Source: Tretioscincus oriximinensis (lineage: Eukaryota > Chordata > Lepidosauria > Squamata > Gymnophthalmidae). Taken from it: 64,000 nucleotides of DNA. Where the stretch lies: the NCBI GenBank assembly GCA_022410635.1, contig JAJVDF010000660.1:440269-504268 (forward strand). Reading direction: 5' to 3'. Shown one piece after another: positions 56,291 to 64,000 of this stretch (positions are counted from its first letter, which is position 1; each line of letters opens with the position of its first letter). Below the pieces are notes generated by a model. The model saw nothing but the letters and a program-made list of their open reading frames with translations. It searched no databases and was not told the DNA's origin. The position numbers were made by a program, and so were the translations under genes.

Positions 56291-57230
56291 TCAAGTTTAA
56301 CCCCATAATATGGAAAGGGTTTAAATGATAGGACAAACTACTTTGGAAATCACCAACAAGAATGGACCACGAGAATTGACTTTGCTGGATTTTTTTTCTT
56401 ACTCCTGCTGCAATGGCTGCTAGGGTCACTGGATCAGATTGCTCACAATTTTGGTTTCCCAGTCCCAGTTCCTGATACCTCAAGTGTTTACTCAGTTATT
56501 GAGTTTTGGAGGTTCTGTAGTGTATACTAAAAAGTGTCACAAGTTCCACTGCCCTAGATGATAATGGGTTAGTCAGGAAATGTCAGGGAAATCCAGATTA
56601 TAGAAATTTGGTTTGATTCTCACAGTTTTGACAGTTTTATATGTACAGAAAAAAGGAAAGATGGAAGGATGGAAGGAAGGAAAGGTAGATGGGTTAGAAT
56701 TAGTGCCTCCTCCCTTCCTAGCTGACATATCTGACAGTCACACCTAAGCCTACATCTGCAGGCTTCTCTACTAATAGTAAAAGATTGTCTTTATGTATGC
56801 TAAATTGTTTCATAGAACAATGTAATTGAATTAATTGTATTTTTTTTTTTAACTGCTGGAATAAAAACAAATAATTTGTTTTTGATCTGTTGCACATTTC
56901 TCATTTTCTGGGTTTCAGGACTTCTTCACAGTATTCAATGTAAAACTGAATGGAAAATGGAAAATTAATGCATGGATGTCAACTCATCTTGTTTATTTGA
57001 GTGTGATTTTTGGGGGGAATGGAAGGGTACAGCAGTGATGAGAGGTCCCGGAAGCCAAATATAGGGCAGGGAGCCCAAAAACCTGGAGCTGTTGATGGGG
57101 ATTTTCTCATGTACCCCTACAGGTGGTATCGGATCACATGCAACGGTGCATTATCTCGGAGACTGCATGAGATTCTTATGCACTTCCTGAGTCAGGGGTG
57201 CAGGCCATTAAAAAAAATTCAAGATGGTAN
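56291..57230. other. no gene recognised
   Basis: No coding or repeat signature that I can name. A GGAAGGAAGGA-type run lies at about 56655-56690. Confidence 0.4.
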
Positions 57231-57238
57231 CAATTAGA

Positions 57239-57445
57239 TAGACTGACCAGATGACCCCCTTTTCGGGGGTGGGGGGTTTGGAAATCTGTTTTGGGGTGCC
57301 TCCCACTTTTTGCTGTGGAATTTTTTTTCAAAAAAAGATTTTTTTTTTTAAAAACGTTTTATTATTTTTTTCCTCAGCAAAAAACGTGAGGCACCCCAAA
57401 ACAGGGTTTTCACCCCTCCCCAAAAAGGGTCATCTGGTCAGCCCA
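57239..57445. mobile_element. hAT MITE (short form)
   Basis: Ends TAGACTGACCAGATGACCCC and TCATCTGGTCAGCCCA. A 7-base AATTAGA repeat lies on both sides (57232-57238 and 57446-57452), consistent with a decayed 8-bp TSD. Confidence 0.8.
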
Positions 57446-57811
57446 AATTAGACAAAAATGTTATTTGCTGCCACCTTGTGGCCATTGTGGAGACCTCTGC
57501 CTATAGGGCCCAGGTACACTGACCCTCAAGGATAGAGGTGCCACACTATATCAGCTGGGATCCAGCAAGCACCCACGACCTGCTTGGATTCGCAGCACCT
57601 TTATGCCTTTAAACAAGGCCTTTTATAATGTACCTCAGGACTTTCAGGCCCCCCAGTTGCTTTAACAGTTAAAGTTTGTGAGGAAGAAAATCAAAAAATA
57701 ATGTTTAAAAAAATATAAACAAACAAGAAAATGTATTATTATTACGACAGTGGATGGGTTGGTATTGGGAAAATGAAAAACAGTTAGAGCCATTTCACTC
57801 TAACCAGCATG
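57446..57811. other. no feature recognised
   Basis: Unassigned DNA between two hAT-type elements. Confidence 0.4.
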
Positions 57812-57819
57812 CGCACACA

Positions 57820-58420
57820 TAGCGTTGCCATATTCTGGCAACCCAAAACCGGGACAAGGGTGGGGTGGGGTGCGCGTGCATGCGCGTGCGCCCATGCGCA
57901 TGTGCACATACAGACGATTGTAGCGAGGCAGGCAAAACCTCTTCTGCCTGTCTCACAAGCGTCCGTATGTGCACACGCGTGCGCGCATGCACCTGCTCCT
58001 TTGCTGGAGGCAGGATTTCGCCCTGCTCTAGCAAGCGGGCCGCCAACTCGCCTGCAGCAGCGGAGCAAAAACGCTTGTGTTTGTGACAGGANGGCAGAGC
58101 TGCCCTCCTGTCACAAACCCAGGCGTTTCTCCTCTGCTGGAGGCGAGTTGGCGGCGAGGGCAGGGCGAAACCCCGCCTCCAGCCAAGGAGCAGCGACGGC
58201 GCACTCCAAGGGTCCTCCCAGGACCCCAGGAAGCGTTGCGCGCGCTGCAGCCGTCAGATCTGACGGCTGCTTTTCCTTTAAAATCCTGCCTTTTTACATT
58301 CCCCGATGCAGCATCGGGAAATGTAAAAAGCCGGGATTTTGCGTTAAAACCCGGAGGGGACTATATTTTAGTCCCCAAAACCGGGTTTGTCCCGGTTTAC
58401 CGGGACGTACGGCAACCCTA
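57820..58420. mobile_element. CpG-rich hAT element, 8-bp TSD
   Basis: 601 bp with ends TAGCGTTGCC and GGCAACCCTA, flanked by the perfect 8-bp duplication CGCACACA (57812-57819 and 58421-58428). The interior is strikingly GC- and CpG-rich compared with the AT-rich surroundings, with alternating purine-pyrimidine runs (57870-57905, 57960-57990) and internal inverted repeats. Long overlapping frames (57809-58438) reflect base composition and have no domain. Confidence 0.85.
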
Positions 58421-58589
58421 CGCACACAGCTTCACTGAGCTGGCAACATTGACACAGTTACTTCTTTAAGTCATAAACTCAAATAACTTCTAGTCAGCCA
58501 AGTCCTAGTCACTGCTATGACCCTTCCAGGCTTCCATACACACTGTAGCCCCTGCCCTCGGAAAGTGACTGACCGTGGGCCCCCTGTAG

Positions 58590-58800
58590 TAGGCTGACCA
58601 GATGACCCCTTTGGGGGGTGATGGTTAAAACCTGGTTTTGGGGTGCCTCCCGGTTATTTCTGAGGGAAAAAAAATTAAAAAAATTGTAAAAACATTTTTT
58701 TAAAAAGATTTTCCTCAGAAAATAACGTGAGGCACCCCGAAACCAGGTTTTCAACCCAGCCACCCCAAAAGGGCTCATCTGGTCAGCCTTGGTCAGCCTA
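58590..58800. mobile_element. hAT MITE (short form) with duplicated right end
   Basis: Begins TAGGCTGACCAGATGACCCC. The right end reads GGTCAGCCTT directly followed by GGTCAGCCTA, so the terminal ten bases are duplicated. No TSD was found. Confidence 0.8.
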
Positions 58801-59134
58801 CTTGAAGATTTGTTTGTAACATCAAGTCACCCCAACAGAAAGACCAGTAGCCCTGGTCAGTCTCCTTTTTATACACAGCCAGTTGTCTACTCAAGGCCCC
58901 ATTGGTTGGCTCCTCCAGCCTCACCCCCCCCCTCCCAACCAGGCAATCTTGAAGCCACGCCCCTGTCCAGGCCTGCTCTTCCCCCCTCCCTCTGGGATAA
59001 CAAAGTGAGTAAAAAGAAATACATGCCTTAAAATAGGCAAACACCAAAGCCATATCTTTTCCTCTCCTTTTAAACCTTATTCTTGTATAAATATCAATAT
59101 ATGAAATCTTCTGATAAAGCCATAATCAACTGCT

Positions 59135-59372
59135 GGGACACTAAGGGTATAAATGGATACTAGGATGGATGTCTGGATGTTGGCTCTGGGATGGAGCAAC
59201 AGGCAGGACTCCTGAAATACCATTTAGAGAGAGTCATGAACAGGAGCATATTTTGCTTTCCTCTGTTCGGACTGCCCAGGTGCATCTGGTGGGCCTCTGT
59301 GTGACACAGGATGCTGGACTCGATGGGCTGTGGCCTGATCCAGGATGGCTCTTCTTATGTTCTTATGTTCTT
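59135..59372 (+). mobile_element. CR1-B LINE 3' end
   Basis: Starts at the last ORF2 codons (TKGINGY-like), has the full 3' UTR and ends in TTCTTATG units. Confidence 0.85.
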
Positions 59373-60174
59373 ATGTTTGTCAGCCATGAACCAAAAGCAT
59401 GAGCCGATCAAAGCTGGAGATTTCACAGCAACACATAGTGAAGACAATGAAAACACTGTATTGGTTGGAATTTAAATTCCTGGGACTTCACCTCTGAGCC
59501 AGTGACTTTGCTTTAAGAAGATGACCGAGGGACTCTTCCCCAACGTGGGAAGCCTTCATCCTTCCACTTTGAAATGGGGAATTGCCGTTGGCATCAGTGA
59601 ACATCCTGTCTCTGTGCAATGGTTTAAATAACACAAAATCACATCTGGCAAACCAAGGCAACACACTGAAAACAACAATCACGTCAGCAAAAGGGAAAGT
59701 GGTGATATACACCAGGAATTTGCTGACACTATAGGCGTCTTGGACCAGAAGTGAAGAATTCTTTTAATTCCCATCAATAACGTCCATCACTTTCTGGACT
59801 TCATTGGAACAGTGTTGGGAGCTCCCGGAAGACAGATATCNAGCAGGAAGATCAAATACCTGCCGTAGTCCCAGAATATCTCATGCGCGTGGAATTTTTA
59901 TGGCACCTCATCCTGTGCGCAACAGGAAGTGATGTCACTCTGGGCACCATCAACATGATGTCACTTCCGATAAAATGGCTGCCTCATGCAAGAGGTGGCA
60001 GCCATTTGCTTTCTCGTGTACCTCTGCACAATATCTGGGGTTGCAGAAGATACTTGTGCAGCATCCAGCTCTGCACTGGAAGCTTCTGAAATGGCTTGTT
60101 AGGGATCAAAGAACGATTTATTGCCAAACTACCACAGTGAACTCCACAAAGCCTTTACATATCGAAGCCCTTTG
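59373..60174. other. no gene recognised
   Basis: Frames at 59488-59712, 59883-60089 and 59975-60184 have no known domain. Confidence 0.4.
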
Positions 60175-60480
60175 TTGGCCGTAGAGGGTGTGGTGGTGAG
60201 CTCCCTCTACTGGCCTCAGCTTCAGTCAACTCAGCTGTTCAAAAGATTTGCCATCGACATTTCTAGTAGATTAATGAATACCACCACTAATCTGGTAAGG
60301 AAGACAGAACAGATGTAAGCCTTGGGTGTAAATCAACTTTGTAACCACTCTGACTCCTTCTGGTGAGAATGATGTGGTATAAAAACCAAATTCTTCCTCT
60401 TCTTCCTTTTCTTCTTCTTCTTCCTCTTCTTCCTCCTCTTCCTCTTCTCCTCCTTCTCTGCCTCCATCTCCTTTCCTTAA
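60175..60480 (+). mobile_element. SINE2 3' part with TTC/TCC tail
   Basis: The body (GGCCTCAGCTTCAGTCAACT, ACCACTCTGACTCCTTCTGG) is followed by ATAAAAACCAAATTC and about 90 bases of TTCTTCC-type tail. Confidence 0.75.
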
Positions 60481-62094
60481 ATAGAGATACACTTTACGGT
60501 TTGCATAAAACTGGGTGGATTGAATTAGTCAAATTGCAATCTGCTCAAGATTCGTTTGAACAGAATCAGGGGAGGTGTTTGAACTACTCAAATAATCTTT
60601 GATTCAAACCAGTAAGCGTTGGAAACATTTGCCTTTGAAAAAAAGTGTTCAGACAGGTTTACATTTGTTTGAATTGAATATATATAGAAGAATCAGCAGT
60701 CAACATGAATTTGTGTCTCCTAGAAAAGAGTTTTTTTCAACGGGGAAAGAAAACTGAGTGGTAAAGAACCTCTTGTATGTTAAATCAAAGACGTTTGGAA
60801 TGGTACGGTCATAGGTGGTCTGTACTATCATTCTGGTCCTGTCCTCACTGATCCTTATTCTGGGTTGTATCTCGGGACAGAACGTGGCCATCCACATGCC
60901 AGGGGCCTGCCATAGTCAACACTAGCATGTAAATGGCAGGCTCCAATTCTGAGATAGAGTCTAAAACAAGGCTCAGTGAGACAAGACCTCAAATTAGTGT
61001 ACCTCATTGTCCAGTGGCTCGTAACTGGGCAAATTCCTAACTGGGCAAATTGAATCCATTGATTCAAGCAACTACAGAATTACAACGAATTAGCTTTAAC
61101 TCCTTTTCACATTAGGAATGTGCACAAACTAACATTTATTGGTTGAGTTTGAATCAACCTGAAAATCCCTAGTTCAGTTCAGAGGGACCAGTTCCTTATT
61201 TTTCTTTTGTTTTTTCAAACAAAGATTTGCTTGGTTCATTAGACCACCTTTCATCCAGTTTCCATTCACTCCAATTGGATTGTTCCGTTCCCATGAGAAC
61301 CACGTGGGCTACACAACGCAAATTAATGGAAGGAGTTTGTATTTATGACTTTCATATATTTGTGGCATCTTTTATTTGCCCATAAACTGTTTTCCACCAG
61401 TCTGCATTGGGCCGTTTTCGTTGCCCATAAACATTTTGAAACATTGGTCTACAAATTTCAGATTTTATTGCTTTTGAGGGAGATTTACAGCTGGACAAAA
61501 GTTCGCACAAGAAATAAATAAAAACAATTCATGCATAACTTCTCTTCTTTTTCTGTAGTTTACTTGGGAAGGGGACAGAGGAGTTTATGTTTGTTTCCTC
61601 CCAGTGAAATGAATTACTTAACTGATCCCTGGCAGGTTTACTCAAAAGTAAGCACCAGTCAAAAATGTATGATCACAATTGCTTTGATTTCACACATTAT
61701 GAACTTTTTTTTTCTGTCTGATTGCAAAATGAGTTTAAACCTTACAATCTTGTTCCTGGGGCTCAGAATAAAACCTTATTTGGTCCGGAATACTGCTNCA
61801 GAATTGACAACTAGATGGTTCTTGTAGCGCACAATGAGCATTGGTTCGTTCAGTGTGCCCCACCTTCAGCCTTACTTCAAGATGGTAGACTGCTCTTGTT
61901 GCCATAACAAGACATCATAAAAAGGCTACATTTAAACTACATTATTGCCATCCTTTTGCTTAGGACACACTGACATTATAATAAAAATGTGGAGCGCAAC
62001 TGGCAGTTCCCAAGTGACATTCAAGCTTCTTTTATTCTTTCTCTGATCATAACCGAAGAGCCATGATGCCCTTCCCATGGTTCCCTAGAGGCAC
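60481..62094. other. no gene recognised; one R3 repeat piece
   Basis: 60840-61000 carries repeat R3 (GCCATAGTCAACACTAGCAT, AAGGCTCAGTGAGACAAGAC). 61110-61470 may be another MITE with an AATGTGCACAAAC start. No coding signal was seen. Confidence 0.4.
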
Positions 62095-62345
62095 GGCTGC
62101 ATAATGGTTAAGTGCCCTGGTTTTTCAGCAGAGTTTTGAAGCTCTGTGTTGGCTGTAGAGAGTGGCGAGCACCCTCCATTGGCCTCAACTTTAGGCAACC
62201 CAGCTAGTNAAAAGCAAGGAATTGCAGTTACATCAATGCAATTGGTCCCCACAGTGTGTTGGGGAAGATAGAATGCAAGTTTGTAAGCCACTTTGAGTTC
62301 CTTCAGGTGAGAAAAGCAGAGTATAAAAGCCCAATTCTTCTTCTA
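62095..62345 (+). mobile_element. SINE2 copy, diverged
   Basis: A worn head precedes GGCAACCCAGCTAG, TTGGGGAAGATAGAATGCAA and the tail GAGTATAAAAGCCCAATTCT ahead of a short TTC end. Confidence 0.78.
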
Positions 62346-62364
62346 GAGGGAGCTATGGAACCAG

Positions 62365-62503
62365 TGATAAACCAGTGATATTTCTCCTTTGCTGGAAATA
62401 TCTTCAAACAGAGGCTGGGCAGGGATGTTTTAGTGAATCTTGCATTGAGCAGGGGGTTGGATCCTGGAAGTTACTTCCAACGCTACGATTCTATGATTCT
62501 ATG
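62365..62503 (+). mobile_element. CR1-A LINE 3' UTR fragment
   Basis: CAAACAGAGGCTGGGCAGGG, TTGAGCAGGGGGTTGGATCC and an ATTCTATGATTCTATG tail. Confidence 0.8.
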
Positions 62504-63572
62504 TCACCTGATCATGTCACCTTATTATCTTGAGTTTTAAACTGCAGGATTTCCAGATTACTTGTGATCCAAATTAATGCAAGGGAAGTGGTAGTCATAT
62601 GGGTGACTGTATATGAATACAGTTTACTTGTCATTCACTTATACATTTCGCTTGTGTATGCTTGTACCACTCCTTAATCCACCGTCTAAGAACGAACACA
62701 GTGTAAAGCTTGGGTGTGAACAGCCCACGAGCAACCTTGGGTTTCTATACATAAAGAAACATTCTGATGGTTTGTAAAAACATTTTTATTGATGTGCATT
62801 TTTGGTTTTGTTATTATTATTTTTCTTGGTTTTTTTGTTACCTTCCACAGGACCATTGGTGAAGGGTAGGACAGAAATCACTAAACAAATAAAATGAAAT
62901 AAAAGAGAAAGAAGGTACGCCATGTTGAGTCAAGAGGCGAGCACATAGCTACTGAACGAGGTAAGTCAGGAGTGCCCTTGGTTTCTTTTTGAAGGATCAA
63001 GGTTGTGTGCATACCTGTGTGTGCATCACATCCCAGGGGACCCAGGAATGTGAAGTGCTTATGTTTAAGGCACCTCTGCGTCCGAAAGAAGCATTGGAGG
63101 GGTGTGTGATAAGTGTTTCTTCGAACACCTTTCCTGAAGAACAGGATAAGGCACTTCTCAGAAGGCTCACATTCCACAACTCACCTTGCCTGCTCTGCAC
63201 AGATGTTGCCCAATAATGCCCCACTTTGGAAACCGTTTCCAGCACAATGTGGTGCTCAGCCTTTGAAGCTGGGGATCTCTGTCATTCCAAAGGTCCCTGG
63301 CATCAAAGGACTCAATGAGAGGATGTCACACACCCTTCCCAAGAGAACAAGCACTTCCGCTTTGCCCTACTTGTGGCTACCTTCCATTGAATTCAGCCTT
63401 AATTAGATGTTATATTAGAGAAAAAATAAATTTGGGCTTCCAATTCCACCTTGACTCTACATTACAAAGAGCTGAGTCTGTACTTCAAAATAATAATAAA
63501 AAATGGTTTCTTTGTTCAGAGGAGAGTATCGTTCCTTCTTTTGGGTAGCTTGTCCATCGTATGTGTTTAAAG
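62504..63572. other. CBP5 3' flank; no other gene recognised
   Basis: This should contain the CBP5 3' UTR, but no clear minus-strand AATAAA was found near the stop. A candidate lies far away at about 62787. The frames at 62881-63406 show no domain. Confidence 0.35.
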
Positions 63573-64000
63573 CTAGTAGGAAGCTTGGTAGCTTGCGGCA
63601 CTGAAGCCACGGTTGTTCCTTGAGAATCGAGACGACTGTGCCAAAATGTTCCGTGGAGTCATGGAACGGCTGTAGATCTCAGACCAGGGGCGAGCAGGCC
63701 TTCTGATTTCTGGCAAAGGGCACCTGAAGGTAGAGAGGCTACTGGGTTTGGTTTCAAGAGCAGTGGAAGTCACGGCATTATTGCTGCACACCGCTGGTGG
63801 CTCCGGAGGAGTACATGGGCTAAGGGTTTCCACTTTGCAGGTTTCAGGGAAGACTTGAAGGTATGGTCCAGGAAGCTCCACTTCAACAGGAGGAGGCTGA
63901 ATCACAATTTTAATATCTGGACCCTGGGAGACACAAGAAGAAGCTCCCACAATCCCAGCCACTGTAGTGCAGGACAAAGTATGGGCAGCAAGAGTTTTGA
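63573..64000 (-). CDS. divergent corneous beta-protein (CBP5), 5' end outside window
   Basis: The visible stretch of about 134 residues opens SCTTVAGIVGASSC and has a clear CBP core, DIKIVIQPPPVEVELPGPYL (residues 21-40 of this stretch), the segment thought to form the beta-sheet filament core. A Pro-rich linker (TPPEPP) follows, then an unusual Ser/Thr/Arg-rich tail with PEIRRPARPW and ending YQASY. It has far fewer cysteines (six) than CBP1-3 and no Gly-rich repeats. No ATG is present: the codon before SCTT is TTG, and the frame stays open to the right edge, so the true start lies outside or the start codon has been lost. It is probably a distinct CBP subfamily. Confidence 0.8.
   Translation of the reverse strand, partial: KTLAAHTLSCTTVAGIVGASSCVSQGPDIKIVIQPPPVEVELPGPYLQVFPETCKVETLSPCTPPEPPAVCSNNAVTSTALETKPSSLSTFRCPLPEIRRPARPWSEIYSRSMTPRNILAQSSRFSRNNRGFSAASYQASY

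Noticed and set aside
57809..58469. Long overlapping frames (up to 209 codons) at 57.8-58.5 kb
   Set aside because: They lie in a GC-rich hAT element flanked by an 8-bp TSD; low stop density is expected from base composition.

Overview
This window looks like eukaryotic DNA from a squamate reptile, most likely a gecko. It is AT-rich, has sparse genes with introns, and is saturated with the repeats usual in lizards: CR1, L2, L1, RTE-like and R4-like LINEs, two tRNA-derived SINE families, hAT and Tc1/mariner MITEs, and long microsatellites. The recognisable genes are corneous beta-proteins (CBPs, formerly beta-keratins). These are the small structural proteins of scales, claws and adhesive setae, and their genes lie in the epidermal differentiation complex. 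No other protein-coding gene could be recognised, and most long open frames here are microsatellite or LINE readings.

The five CBP loci are CBP1 (minus, coding exon near 11.1-11.5 kb), CBP2 (plus, 24.4-24.8 kb), CBP3 (minus, 30.2-30.5 kb), CBP4 (minus, 44.2-44.4 kb) and CBP5 (minus, 63.6 kb to the right edge). CBP1-3 are close paralogues of 120-124 residues with about 17 percent cysteine. They show the classic CBP gene plan: TATA box, short untranslated exon 1, GTAAGT donor, one intron in the 5' UTR, then a single exon holding the whole CDS and 3' UTR. The three share a 40-base promoter block around TATA and the same acceptor context. CBP4 is short (67 residues) and its probable exon 1 lies 3.7 kb away. 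CBP5 is divergent, with a proline-rich CBP core followed by a Ser/Arg/Tyr tail.

The intergenic DNA and introns are layered transposons. Two regions are three-deep nests whose order can be read from target-site duplications: 44.58-45.56 kb (an inner hAT MITE inside a TA-flanked MITE inside a third repeat) and 50.3-51.6 kb (a mariner with perfect 29-bp inverted repeats inside a hAT MITE inside another repeat). A 105-bp near-perfect hairpin at 41.4-41.7 kb, a 5S rRNA-derived pseudogene at 37.4 kb, and a CpG-rich hAT element at 57.8-58.4 kb are also notable.

Names used below: CR1-A = CR1 LINE with the tail ATTCTATGATT; CR1-B = CR1/L3-like LINE with the tail TTCTTATG; SINE1 = tRNA-derived SINE ending in AAATAAATA; SINE2 = tRNA-derived SINE ending in TTC repeats. 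R1, R2 and R3 are unnamed dispersed repeats. Repeat boundaries are read by eye and are approximate unless a TSD or TIR is given.
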